A stretch of 64,000 bases of DNA from JAVJST01 sp965229715 (GCA_965229715.1 CBDDJL010000004.1:806001-870000); one strand, 5' to 3'. Positions 25,817 through 34,627 are shown, numbered from the stretch's first letter. Numbers and translations are program-made. The notes: a model not told the origin generated them from the sequence alone.

Positions 25817-26641
25817 ATGTTCACCACGCAAGGATTTCACCGGGTCACGGTATCGGTTCCCGGGATTTCGTTCGACGAAGACTATTACCGGCTGCGCTTC
25901 GGCGATACATCGGTTGACGGCCGATGCTTTCTGAACATCGGCGCCGGCGGTTTCAATCACCCCTGCTGGCATGCCGTCGATCATGCCGCGACGCCCTACA
26001 GCCGGGTCGATTTCGATATCGACTGGAATGCCGAGTCGGACGATCCGATACCGTTTGCCGATGGCACCATCGAGATCGTCTATTCGAGCCACGCCATCGA
26101 ACACTTCACCGAGAAGGGCGCGGGCAATTTCATGCGCGAGGCCTTTCGCGTACTCAAACCGGGAGGGTTGATTCGCATCACGTGTCCGGATGCGGACCTC
26201 GCTGTTCGTGCTTTGATGCAGGACGACCCGACTTATTTCTACTGGTCGTTCAAGCCGAAGCTGCCGAACGCCGATACGGCGCCGACCGAGCAACGTTTTC
26301 TGTCGCATATCGCAACGCGATGCTCCGAGATGTACAGCGGAGAGAGGGCGATGCCGGTCTCGACCGAGGAACTCCGCGAACGCTTCGCCCGCGACGGCGC
26401 GGCGGCGACCTTAGAATGGCTCTGCGCACGCACACAGGAAGGTCTTACCCGCGAAATGGTCGGCCACGTCAACTGGTGGAACTGGGACAAAATGTCGGCC
26501 CGCCTCGAAACGGCGGGCTTTGTCGACGTGGTCCGCTCGGGTTTCGGCCAGAGCAGCGAGCCGGTAATGCGCGATACCACCAAGTTCGACAACACGCATC
26601 CAAACGGCTCGCTCTACGTCGAGGCGAGAAAGCTGGCCTAG
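25817..26641 (+). CDS. class I SAM-dependent methyltransferase
   Basis: A 274-residue methyltransferase of the methyltransf_11 type. The core shows LNIGAGGFNHPCWHAVD (motif I, slightly degenerate), VDFDIDWNAESDDPIPFADGTIEIVYSSHAIEHF (motif II region) and EAFRVLKPGGLIRITCPDADLAVR. The AIEHF..EAFRVLKPGG text is shared by methyltransferases of O-antigen loci. It starts 27 bases after the oxygenase and is probably co-transcribed. The 3' end overlaps the convergent hydrolase gene by 4 bp. Confidence 0.82.
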   Translation: MFTTQGFHRVTVSVPGISFDEDYYRLRFGDTSVDGRCFLNIGAGGFNHPCWHAVDHAATPYSRVDFDIDWNAESDDPIPFADGTIEIVYSSHAIEHFTEKGAGNFMREAFRVLKPGGLIRITCPDADLAVRALMQDDPTYFYWSFKPKLPNADTAPTEQRFLSHIATRCSEMYSGERAMPVSTEELRERFARDGAAATLEWLCARTQEGLTREMVGHVNWWNWDKMSARLETAGFVDVVRSGFGQSSEPVMRDTTKFDNTHPNGSLYVEARKLA

Positions 26642-27699
26642 TCGCCCTGCTGAGACCGTGCCTCGGCGACGAATGCCGCACCTGCGGCTTCGGCGCCGGA
26701 CGGCAGCGGCTCCGCCGAATTCTCGATCCACGCCAGCACATCGCGCCATACGATCTCCGCCGACAGATCGCGGGTCAGCATGTGATAGCCGTTCTCATAG
26801 AGTGCGACCCGGGGCCGCGTTCCGGAGCCGGCATCGAGCCGCCGCATCATCTCGAGGGTCGGTCCCCGGCGAATGACCTCGTCGGTGGCGCCGTAGAGAA
26901 TAAGCGTGTTCGGCGGCAACCCGTCGCTCGCCACGAGAGCACGGTCCATCAAGTTGACCAGGCCGTAAATCGTATCGATCCGGGTTTCCTTGATGACCAG
27001 CGGATCCCGGCCCCATTCGATCAACATATCGATGTTGTCCGATGGCTTGATATCCAGCCCCTTCCCGCTCAGACGCAACCACGGCAGCGTCCAGGCGCCC
27101 AACCCCAGCACCCAGCGTTGGTAGAACGGCATGGTTTCGCGCGCCCACACCGCAGGGGCCGACAACACCAAGCCGTCGGCATCGAGTCCGGGCGGTTCGG
27201 CCGCCGCAACCATAGTCACGGCGCCGCCCATGCTCTCGCCGAAAACAAAGAACGGCATGCCTTGATGGCGGTCCCGAATCAGGTCGGCAACCGTGCGCAC
27301 GTCATGTGGATACGCATCTGCGCCGGCCCAGAAGCCGGTATTCAGCGACTCACCGAAACCGCGCTGATCGTAGGCGTAGGAGATCACGCCGTTCTCCGCC
27401 AGAAAGACGCCGAAATCGCGGAAGAAGAGGCTGTAGTCGTTGAAGCCGTGAACCGCGAGAACGGCGGCTTTCGGTTCGCCTTCGGGAACCCAGGATCGGA
27501 GCGGCAGCCGAGCCCCGTCGGCCATCTCGAAATAAGCGTCCGTCATTTCCGGTTTTCCGGCCGGCGGGCCCGGCGGCTTGACGACGGGCGCGCAGGCGAC
27601 AATCGCCTGAACGCCCAGCACAAGGCCGAGCAAAGGGGCCGCGAGGCGACGGCCTCTCCGACGGCGGCCGTCACGCCGCCGCGCCGTCCGGCCGATCAT
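26638..27699 (-). CDS. alpha/beta hydrolase lipoprotein (monoacylglycerol-lipase-like)
   Basis: A 353-residue hydrolase of the Hydrolase_4 / lysophospholipase group. The N-terminus is arginine-rich, then LLGLVLGVQAIVAC gives a lipobox ending at C36, indicating a lipoprotein exported to the envelope. The catalytic motif is FGESMGG, DQRGFGESL forms the oxyanion loop, and ENGYHML near the C-terminus provides histidine. It likely cleaves glycerol esters or lysophospholipids in the periplasm. Its start lies inside the last 29 bases of the upstream ABC ATPase gene, so the two are coupled. Confidence 0.83.
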   Translation of the reverse strand: MIGRTARRRDGRRRRGRRLAAPLLGLVLGVQAIVACAPVVKPPGPPAGKPEMTDAYFEMADGARLPLRSWVPEGEPKAAVLAVHGFNDYSLFFRDFGVFLAENGVISYAYDQRGFGESLNTGFWAGADAYPHDVRTVADLIRDRHQGMPFFVFGESMGGAVTMVAAAEPPGLDADGLVLSAPAVWARETMPFYQRWVLGLGAWTLPWLRLSGKGLDIKPSDNIDMLIEWGRDPLVIKETRIDTIYGLVNLMDRALVASDGLPPNTLILYGATDEVIRRGPTLEMMRRLDAGSGTRPRVALYENGYHMLTRDLSAEIVWRDVLAWIENSAEPLPSGAEAAGAAFVAEARSQQGD

Positions 27700-28690
27700 C
27701 GCTCGTCATTTCGGAGGCTGTGTCGCCGGCATTCGGGTCCGTTTCTTCCGGCGCGCTGGTGAGACTGAGGAAGACATCTTCGAGTTCCGCCTCTCGGGTG
27801 CTGACGTCTGTCACCGTCAATCCCAGATCAGAAAGCGCGGCGAGAATCTCGCCGGCGCCGGTCTGGCTCGGCGCGTAGCTGAACAGCAGGCCGCGAGCGC
27901 CGCGCGGCTCGACCGTGAACGTCTCGAGACCGCCGGGGACACCGTCGATATCGCTATCGAGGGTGACGCGCAGCTGCTTCGAATCCATGCGCGCCATCAG
28001 TGCCGAGGTTTCGTCGCAAGCGATCAGCCGCCCGTGATTGATGATCGCGACCTGATCGCAAAGCTCCTGAGCTTCCTCCAGATAATGGGTGGTCAATAGG
28101 ATGGTGACACCCTCGTCGTTGAGTTTGCGGACCTGCTGCCAAAGCTGTCGGCGCAGTTCGACGTCGACACCGGCCGTCGGCTCGTCGAGAACCAGAACCC
28201 GCGGCGCGTGCACCATGGCCTTGGCGACGAGCAGCCGGCGTTTCATGCCGCCGGACAGCGAGCGGGTGTAGGCATCACGCTTGTCGGCGAGGCCGACTTT
28301 CTCGAGAATTTCATCGGTACGGCGTTCGGCCTTCGGCACGCCATAGAGACCGGCCTGCACATCCAGCATTTCGGCCGGCGTGAAGAACGGATCGAAGTTG
28401 AGCTCCTGCGGCACAACGCCGATGGCGCGCCGAGCCGCGCGCATCTCGCGCTCGATATCGTAACCCCAGACCCTCGCCTCGCCGGACGACTTCGTCACCA
28501 GACCCGCGAGAATGTTGATCAGCGTCGACTTTCCCGCCCCGTTCGGTCCGAGAAGCCCGAAGAAGGAGCCGCGCGGCACGGTCAGATCGACACCTTTCAA
28601 GGCGCGCTTTTCCGGCGTGCGTTTATCGCCGGGATAAATCTTTTCGAGATTTCGAACGTCGATTGCCGCGCTCGGTTGAATGCTTTCCAT
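27671..28690 (-). CDS. ABC-2-type transporter ATP-binding protein
   Basis: A 339-residue ATPase. Walker A GPNGAGKST (48-56), signature LSGGMKRRL, Walker B VLVLDEPTAGVD and an H-loop TTHYLEEA are intact. The C-terminal DUF4162-like extension (VTDVSTREAELEDVFLSLT) is typical of multidrug/ABC-2 export ATPases such as CcmA/NodI-like proteins. No permease lies in the window next to it; the neighbour is a lipoprotein hydrolase. A permease may be encoded elsewhere. An acidic tail (EETDPNAGDTASEMTSDDR) ends the protein. Confidence 0.88.
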   Translation of the reverse strand: MESIQPSAAIDVRNLEKIYPGDKRTPEKRALKGVDLTVPRGSFFGLLGPNGAGKSTLINILAGLVTKSSGEARVWGYDIEREMRAARRAIGVVPQELNFDPFFTPAEMLDVQAGLYGVPKAERRTDEILEKVGLADKRDAYTRSLSGGMKRRLLVAKAMVHAPRVLVLDEPTAGVDVELRRQLWQQVRKLNDEGVTILLTTHYLEEAQELCDQVAIINHGRLIACDETSALMARMDSKQLRVTLDSDIDGVPGGLETFTVEPRGARGLLFSYAPSQTGAGEILAALSDLGLTVTDVSTREAELEDVFLSLTSAPEETDPNAGDTASEMTSDDRPDGAAA

Positions 28691-28815
28691 AAGTGCTGCG
28701 TACCCGCCGGGCCGGGATTAGTCAAATGACGCGATCGAACCTTCTCTTCCCGGGCAAGAGCGAACCCGGTCACGGCACGGGAGATCGGATGTTTCCGGAC
28801 ATTCAGCGCGCCCGG

Positions 28816-29574
28816 TCAGAGAATCTGACTCAGGAACTCCTTGGTGCGCGGGTCCTTGGCTTCGGAGAAGAAGGTCTTCGGCGGGCCGTGTTCGACGATG
28901 ATACCCCGGTCGGTGAAATGGATGTGGTTTGCGACCTCGCGGGCAAACCCCATCTCGTGTGTGACCAGAATGCAGGTCATGCCTTCCTCCGCCAATTCCC
29001 GGATCGTGATCAGCACTTCCTTCACGGTTTCAGGATCGAGCGCGGCGGTGACTTCGTCGAACAGCATGACATCCGGGTTCATGGCAAGCGACCGGGCGAT
29101 GGCGACACGCTGTTGCTGACCACCGGACAACTCGCCCGGATAGCTGTTCTCCTTTCCTTCCAGGCGAACCTTCCTGATCAGAATTCGCGCCCGCTCTTCG
29201 ACCGCCGCCTTGTCCTTTTTCAGGACCAGGACCGGGGCCATCATGATGTTCTCAAGCGCCGTCTTGTGCGGGAACAAGTTGTACTGCTGGAAGACCATGC
29301 CGACCTTCTTGCGCAACTCGAGCTTGTCGAGATCTGGGTCGTTGACCTCCTGCCCCTCTACCTTGATCGAACCCGCTTGAATATCGTTCAAGGCGTTGAC
29401 GCACCGGATCAGGGTCGATTTGCCGGACCCCGACGGACCGATGATGCAAACGCATTCGCCTTTCATCACGTCCATGGATACGCCTTTGAGCACCTCGAGC
29501 GCGCCGAAGGATTTGTGCACGTCCTTGATCGAGACCATCGGCTGATCGGGAGTCCATCCTGTCGAAGACATCAT
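28816..29574 (-). CDS. polar amino-acid ABC transporter ATP-binding protein
   Basis: A 252-residue ATPase of the GlnQ/GltL/AapP type. Walker A GPSGSGKST (46-54), Q-loop GMVFQQYNLFPHKTALEN, signature LSGGQQQRVAIARSLA, and Walker B DVMLFDEVTAALDPE. The alanine-for-threonine spacing in the last is typical of this class. It is the distal gene of a four-gene importer on the minus strand (binding protein, two permeases, ATPase). Two adjacent ATG codons begin the gene. It powers uptake of a polar or acidic amino acid across the inner membrane. Confidence 0.92.
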   Translation of the reverse strand: MMSSTGWTPDQPMVSIKDVHKSFGALEVLKGVSMDVMKGECVCIIGPSGSGKSTLIRCVNALNDIQAGSIKVEGQEVNDPDLDKLELRKKVGMVFQQYNLFPHKTALENIMMAPVLVLKKDKAAVEERARILIRKVRLEGKENSYPGELSGGQQQRVAIARSLAMNPDVMLFDEVTAALDPETVKEVLITIRELAEEGMTCILVTHEMGFAREVANHIHFTDRGIIVEHGPPKTFFSEAKDPRTKEFLSQIL

Positions 29575-29587
29575 GACACCTCGTGTC

Positions 29588-30487
29588 TCATAGTTTCACC
29601 GCGTAGCGGCGCTCGAGCCGGAGCGTCCACCGTGCGATCGGATAGCAATAGATAAAGAACACCAGCAGCGCGAAACCGTAGAACGGCACGAGCAGTTCCG
29701 GGTGGTTGTCGGAGCCTTCCATGGCCTGGCGCGAAAGCGTGATCATTTCCTCGACGCCGAGCAACGAACACAGCGGCGTCGCCATGGTCAGAATCGCGTA
29801 CCAGTTCATCCAGGGCGGGATCATGCGCTTGAAACACTGCGGCAGGATGATCTGCCAGAGCTGCTGGCGACGGTTAAAGGCGAGCGACTCGGATGCTTCC
29901 CATTGGGCCGTCGGCACCGACTGCACGGCGCCCCGCACGATTTCCGAGATGTTCGCCATGATCGGCAGCGAGAGACCGAACACGGCCTTCATCCAGTCGG
30001 GCACAGGGATGATGATATCGCCGATGACGATCTCGAACGGCAGCGCCAGCAACACGATATAAAGGATCACCAGCCACGGTGAGTTGCGGAACGTCTGGGT
30101 CATAAACTTGGCGAAGAATCGTACCGGTTTTAACAGTGAAATCTGCCCAAACCCCAACAGCATGCCGAGGAACGTCCCGATCGCCATGGCGAAGAACGAG
30201 ATCAACACATTGAATAGAAAACCATCCAGCAAGAGGAACGGCATCCATCGGAACAGGGTATGGACCGCATCGGTATAGGTGAACTGAGCAATGGCCGCCG
30301 CCGGATAAATCAGGGTCAATGCAAACAGGGCGAACGGAACCCATACCGGAATGCCCGCGATCCACTGACTGATCAACAGTGGATGTGGCCCCGGAGCCTT
30401 CGCTCGGTCATACGGCAAGAGAACCGGCAGGTCCGTCGCCGCTTTGACTGTCACGCCAGGGATCGCACCGGGGATTACGCCGCTCAT
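29588..30487 (-). CDS. polar amino-acid ABC transporter permease (second)
   Basis: A 299-residue HisM-type permease with an N-terminal cytosolic extension of about 35 residues and about six membrane segments. The conserved EAA-type loop reads WEASESLAFNRRQQLWQIILPQCFKRMIPP. ATG 30485-30487 overlaps the stop of the preceding permease (ATGA), favouring this start over a codon 12 residues upstream. With the permease at 30484-31239 it makes the heterodimeric channel. It is shorter than AapM, closer to GltK-type proteins. Confidence 0.88.
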   Translation of the reverse strand: MSGVIPGAIPGVTVKAATDLPVLLPYDRAKAPGPHPLLISQWIAGIPVWVPFALFALTLIYPAAAIAQFTYTDAVHTLFRWMPFLLLDGFLFNVLISFFAMAIGTFLGMLLGFGQISLLKPVRFFAKFMTQTFRNSPWLVILYIVLLALPFEIVIGDIIIPVPDWMKAVFGLSLPIMANISEIVRGAVQSVPTAQWEASESLAFNRRQQLWQIILPQCFKRMIPPWMNWYAILTMATPLCSLLGVEEMITLSRQAMEGSDNHPELLVPFYGFALLVFFIYCYPIARWTLRLERRYAVKL

Positions 30488-31239
30488 GTGCCGTAACCCG
30501 GAATACGCATCGCCTTTTCCCAACGATGCATCGAGAAGACGAGAATGCCGACGAGGCCGATGTAGACAAAGAAGACGACGGTCAACGCGGGATAGAGGGC
30601 GGACGGAAAGTCGTTCCAGATACCGAGCATCTGGTAGAGCAATTCAGGCACAGCGATGGCAAGCGCCTGGGTCGTCGTCTTCACGAGATTGACCAGGTTG
30701 TTGTTGAGCGCCGGCAGCGAAACCCGGAACGCCAGCGGCAGAACGATGTAACCGTATATCTGCAGGCGGTTGAACCCGAGCGCCTCGGCCGCTTCCTGGG
30801 TGGATTCCGGCACCGCCTCGATTCCGGCTCTGAATATCTCGACGTTGAAGGCGCCGGCGAAGAACGAAAGTGAAATGATCGCCCAACCGACGTTGGAGAT
30901 GATCGGCACTTCCAGCCAGCCGTCCGGTGAGTAGGTCGGCGTGAACTGACCCAGCGCGAAGTAGAAGAACAACAACTGTACGAACGGCGGCGTGTTGCGG
31001 AAAAACTGGATGTAACCTTGCACAAACAGCCGCAGAATCTTGAGTGGGGAGCCTTGCAGCCAAGCGCCGACGACGCCGATGATGACGCTGAAAATGACGC
31101 AAAGAACGGAGAGTTCGATCGTTACCCAGATACCGCCGACCATTCGGTCCCACTGCACCGGGTCGTGGAAGAAGATGAAGTTCCAGCGCGGCGCGACCTC
31201 GTAGAGATCGAGAAACAGCTGCCTGATAAATTCAATCAT
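30484..31239 (-). CDS. polar amino-acid ABC transporter permease (first)
   Basis: A 251-residue HisQ-type permease with roughly five to six hydrophobic helices. The loop EAAEALGFNRLQIYGYIVLPLAFRVSLP is the EAA motif contacting the ATPase, and GYIQFFRNTPPFVQLLFFYF is the family signature. The start is separated from the binding-protein gene by 67 bases that include a strong hairpin (31262-31289). That hairpin can keep more mRNA for the binding protein than for the membrane parts. Coupled to the second permease. Confidence 0.9.
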   Translation of the reverse strand: MIEFIRQLFLDLYEVAPRWNFIFFHDPVQWDRMVGGIWVTIELSVLCVIFSVIIGVVGAWLQGSPLKILRLFVQGYIQFFRNTPPFVQLLFFYFALGQFTPTYSPDGWLEVPIISNVGWAIISLSFFAGAFNVEIFRAGIEAVPESTQEAAEALGFNRLQIYGYIVLPLAFRVSLPALNNNLVNLVKTTTQALAIAVPELLYQMLGIWNDFPSALYPALTVVFFVYIGLVGILVFSMHRWEKAMRIPGYGT

Positions 31240-31261
31240 CGGTCATGACGAGCCGACAGGA

Positions 31262-31289
31262 CGTGGGGCGCCGACGGCGGCACCCCACG
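31262..31289 (-). terminator. intercistronic stem-loop after the binding-protein gene
   Basis: Arms CGTGGGG (31262-31268) and CCCCACG (31283-31289) form 7 GC-rich pairs; after one C-A mismatch four more pairs follow (GCCG / CGGC) around an ACGG loop. No T-run is present, so partial attenuation or protection of the upstream message against 3'-exonucleases is more likely than full termination. Confidence 0.65.
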
Positions 31290-31306
31290 CCCGATCCGTA
31301 TCACGG

Positions 31307-32137
31307 CTATTCGGCAAGCCAGTCGGCGTATTGCTCGCGCTTATCCGCAAGGAACTGGGTCGGCTGGATGCCCCATTTGGCCTCCCATTCCTGAAGCTGA
31401 CCGGATTGCAGCCAATCGAAGCTGATACCGGACATGAAATGTCCGAAAACGCAGTTGCGCTCTTCGAGCGGCACCGCAAGCCCCCAAGGGTTGTCGTCCT
31501 CGGAGTTCAACGGCATCTCGAAGTCGTCCCAATTACCGGACGCCAGATCCGAACCGATCGACGAATCGTCATAGACCCAGGCAATGCACTTCTTGTCGCG
31601 AAGCGCCTGCTTCGCCTCGGCATTACCGGTGAAGGCGACAACCTCGGCGCCATAGCGCTCGGTGACGATCTGGTTATAGAAGGCGCCCTGCTTGCCGCAG
31701 ACAGGCTTGCCACGGAGATCTTCCCAACTGGTCAGTCCCAGCGCCTTCGGCGACATGACGTTGGTACCCGACGTGTAGTAGTTCGGCGACACGATGCCGA
31801 CGATCTTGCGGCGGTCGTCGCGGTCCGACATGGTCGCGATCATCAGGTCGATCTTGCCCTGCTCAAGAAACTGCATCCGGTTCGACGACTGCACGGCGAC
31901 GAGTTCGAGGTCGACGCCCATGGCGTCGGCGGCGGCCTGCGCCATGTCGATCTCCATGCCGATGATGTCGCCGGATTCGTTTCGGAAACCCCATGGCTTG
32001 TAATCGGCCTTGACGCCGACAACGACCTTGCCGCGATCCATGACCTTGTTCCAGCGCTCGTTCGTGCACTTGGCGTACGCAGCGGTGCTGGCGGCGAACA
32101 TCGCCACAGCGGAAACCGCAATCATCAATTTCTTCAT
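31307..32137 (-). CDS. amino-acid ABC transporter substrate-binding protein
   Basis: A 276-residue periplasmic protein with signal peptide MKKLMIAVSAVAMFAASTAAYA, cleaved before K23. The SBP_bac_3 domain shows VVVGVKADYKPWGFRNESGDIIGMEIDMAQAAADAMG, LDLMIATMSDRDDRRKIV and a ligand-contact CIAWVYDDSS segment. Cysteines C24, C169 region and C229 may form disulfides. It is the first gene of the importer operon and divergent from the RpiR regulator, with 215 bases between them containing two palindromes. Ligand is probably an acidic or polar amino acid or derivative, but not determinable here. Confidence 0.9.
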   Translation of the reverse strand: MKKLMIAVSAVAMFAASTAAYAKCTNERWNKVMDRGKVVVGVKADYKPWGFRNESGDIIGMEIDMAQAAADAMGVDLELVAVQSSNRMQFLEQGKIDLMIATMSDRDDRRKIVGIVSPNYYTSGTNVMSPKALGLTSWEDLRGKPVCGKQGAFYNQIVTERYGAEVVAFTGNAEAKQALRDKKCIAWVYDDSSIGSDLASGNWDDFEMPLNSEDDNPWGLAVPLEERNCVFGHFMSGISFDWLQSGQLQEWEAKWGIQPTQFLADKREQYADWLAE

Positions 32138-32243
32138 AAACCCAATCTCCCTGCTTGTTGTTTCTTAACGTGGCAAATCCCGCTTTTCGTTGCCGTCCGA
32201 AGCTTCGGCTATTGTTTGACGAGGATCAACGCTCAAACCTTAT

Positions 32244-32342
32244 GAAACATTTGTTACTAGTGTCAATCTAATAAACCCCCTATTATTCCTTATCAATAAG
32301 CTGTCTTCGGATTTGGTTGTTCATTAAAGTTACATTTGTTAC
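32244..32342. promoter_or_regulatory. paired palindromic operator candidates in the SBP-RpiR spacer
   Basis: Site 1 at 32244-32257 (GAAACATTTGTTAC) and site 2 at 32329-32342 (GTTACATTTGTTAC) share an 11-base core ACATTTGTTAC and fit the symmetric form GTNACA-N2-TGTNAC. They are 85 bases apart centre to centre, close to eight helical turns. Site 2 ends 10 bases before the RpiR start codon, site 1 faces the importer. Looping and autoregulation by the RpiR protein are plausible. Confidence 0.6.
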
Positions 32343-32352
32343 AGGTTGGACG

Positions 32353-33225
32353 ATGACTCACGCCCGGCACGTCATTGAACAGTTATCGCGCCAGGTCGAA
32401 AACCTGAGCCCCAGCATGCAACAAGCGGCGTTGGCGATCCTCGACAGTCCGAACGACGTTGCCGTTGATTCCATGCGTTCGCTGGCCGGTAAGGCGAAGG
32501 TATCACCGCCGACCATGCTCCGTCTCGCCAAGCGTCTCGGCTTCGAGAATTACGAAGCGTTCCGCGATGTGTTTCGCGACAGTGTAACGCGCGGCGGCTA
32601 TAGCGAACGCGCCAACGAACTTCGAGAAGCAGCGCAGGAAGGCGGCATCGCGGGCCTGATCGCCGAAACGGTCAATGCAGCCGAAAACGGCATGGACCGG
32701 TTATTGAAACCCGCCTTCGTTCATGAAATCGAGCGTGTCGCGGAGGTACTGATCGAAGGACGGCAAAGCATCGTTGTCGCCAGTGGCGCATCGTTCGGTC
32801 AGGCGGTTACCTTTCGCTACGTTTGTCGGATGGCGTTACCCAATCTCGACATTGCCGGTGGCCTTGGCGTGCGCGCGGTCGACGACGTTGCCCTTCTTGG
32901 ACCTGGCGACGCGGTTCTCGCCGTTACGACGTCGCCGTATGCGGCATCGACGGTCGATGCCGCGCGGTTCGCCAAGGATCGAGGCGCAGCGGTAGCGGCG
33001 GTTTCAGACAGCCGGTCTTCGCCCATCGGCCAGTTTGCCGACGCGGTCGCCGTCATCGAGACCCACAGTCCGCATTACTTCCCGTCCATGATTGCATTGA
33101 ACGCCGCGCTCGAAATTTTGAGCGCCGTCATCACGGTGAAGCTTGGCAATCAGGGCATCGGCGCGATCACGGATTACGAGAAAGCGCTCAGGAGCAACCA
33201 ATACTATCTAGAGGATATCACATGA
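32353..33225 (+). CDS. RpiR/MurR family transcriptional regulator
   Basis: A 290-residue regulator. Residues 1-77 form the HTH_6 helix-turn-helix (SLAGKAKVSPPTMLRLAKRLGFENYEAFRDVF). Residues 120-265 form a SIS domain (SIVVASGASFGQAVTFRYVCRMALPN, DAVLAVTTSPYAAST) that would sense a phosphorylated sugar or similar ligand. It is divergent from an amino-acid importer and overlaps the CoA-transferase gene by ATGA, an unusual setting for this family. ATG 32353 sits after AGGTTGGA; an earlier codon at 32317 would translate the operator. Confidence 0.88.
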   Translation: MTHARHVIEQLSRQVENLSPSMQQAALAILDSPNDVAVDSMRSLAGKAKVSPPTMLRLAKRLGFENYEAFRDVFRDSVTRGGYSERANELREAAQEGGIAGLIAETVNAAENGMDRLLKPAFVHEIERVAEVLIEGRQSIVVASGASFGQAVTFRYVCRMALPNLDIAGGLGVRAVDDVALLGPGDAVLAVTTSPYAASTVDAARFAKDRGAAVAAVSDSRSSPIGQFADAVAVIETHSPHYFPSMIALNAALEILSAVITVKLGNQGIGAITDYEKALRSNQYYLEDIT

Positions 33226-34448
33226 CAGAGAGTTCGGCCGTCGAGCAACGCCCGTTTGATGGAATTCGCATTATCGACATGACCCACGTTCTCGCGGGCC
33301 CGTTTTCGACCTATCAGCTCGCCGTGCTCGGCGCCGACGTCATCAAGGTCGAGGGGCCCGACGATCCGGACATGACCCGGATCGAGGGCGCCACCGAGGC
33401 TCTCAACGACGACCACTACGGCACCTATTTCATGGCGCAGAATGGCGGGAAGCGGAGCCTTGTCGTCGACATCAAAACGGAAGCCGGCCGCACGCTCCTG
33501 AAACGTCTGGTCGCGACGACGGACGTCTTGGTCGAGAACTATCGCGGCGGCAAGTTGGAGGCGCTAAATCTGGGATACGACGACCTCAAGGCGATCAATC
33601 CCAAGCTGATTTATTGCTCGCTGACCGGTTTCGGCCATTCGGGACCGAAACACGCCGACCCGGCTTACGATATCGTCGTTCAGGCATTCACCGGCCTTAT
33701 GGTCTCGAATGGCGAGACGGGCTCTCCGCCGGTGCGTGTCGGCGCGCCGATGGTCGATTACGGCACTGGTGCGCAAGCAGCATTCGCGATTTCCGCCGCC
33801 CTGTTGCAGCGCGAACGGACCGGCAAGGGACAGCGAATTGACGTTTCGATGGCAGATTCGGCGTTGATGCTGCAGAGCGCCATGGTCTCGGCCTCCCTCG
33901 CCACGGGCTTGCCGCCGGTGTCGCATGGCAACGCGCATCCGAGATATGCCGGTTACGCGACGTATCGGACCGCCGACAGTCTCTTGATGATCGGGGCATG
34001 GACCAACAAGCAAGCCGGAAACCTGTTTCGGCTGTTGGGCGACGACGCGCGGGCCGCGCGGGTCGAAGCGACCGATCGCAAGAATATGAAAACCCTTCTC
34101 GCCGACGACACCGCCTTTCTCGAACAAGAGATGCTCAAGAAAACGGCAGACGAGTGGGAAGTCTTGCTAAACACTGGCGGCGTACCCGCAAGCCGTGTCC
34201 GGGATCTTGTTGAAACCTTGTCGAGCGATCAGATTCGCTCACGTCCGGTCCTTCAAAAATATGACGGATGCATGCGTCCGGACGCGCCCTCGGCGCTCGC
34301 GGTCGCGGGCTTCGCGTTCGAGCATGGCGGCCCGGCACTGTCCGCACCGCCGCCCCGCCTGGGCGAACACACGGACGATATTCTTGCCGAAATCGGCTGT
34401 TCCACGGGAGAGGTTGCCGCCCTTCGCGAGCAAGGTGTCGTTGGCTGA
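33222..34448 (+). CDS. CaiB/BaiF (class III) CoA-transferase
   Basis: A 408-residue formyl-CoA-transferase-like enzyme. PFDGIRIIDMTHVLAGPFSTYQLAVLGADVIKVE is the classic opening. The catalytic aspartate is likely D179 in VGAPMVDYGTG. GQRIDVSMADSALMLQS follows. It exchanges CoA between an acid and a CoA donor such as succinyl-CoA. Coupled by ATGA to the RpiR regulator and beside an importer, it may activate the imported compound or its deaminated product for catabolism. The acceptor acid is unknown. Confidence 0.9.
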   Translation: MTESSAVEQRPFDGIRIIDMTHVLAGPFSTYQLAVLGADVIKVEGPDDPDMTRIEGATEALNDDHYGTYFMAQNGGKRSLVVDIKTEAGRTLLKRLVATTDVLVENYRGGKLEALNLGYDDLKAINPKLIYCSLTGFGHSGPKHADPAYDIVVQAFTGLMVSNGETGSPPVRVGAPMVDYGTGAQAAFAISAALLQRERTGKGQRIDVSMADSALMLQSAMVSASLATGLPPVSHGNAHPRYAGYATYRTADSLLMIGAWTNKQAGNLFRLLGDDARAARVEATDRKNMKTLLADDTAFLEQEMLKKTADEWEVLLNTGGVPASRVRDLVETLSSDQIRSRPVLQKYDGCMRPDAPSALAVAGFAFEHGGPALSAPPPRLGEHTDDILAEIGCSTGEVAALREQGVVG

Positions 34449-34627
34449 CGCCCGCTTTGGGTCATTTCCGCCTTGGCGCATGGTCAACAGAAACATCCGA
34501 CGACGGTCTGCGAGCGGCCTTGCACCAACACCGCCGAGATTCTCGATCAAACGCCCGATCCCTGCATTGCGTCGGCGGGCCGTTCGGGTATCATCCGAAA
34601 TCCATCACCCAGCGCAGGAGCCTTGCG

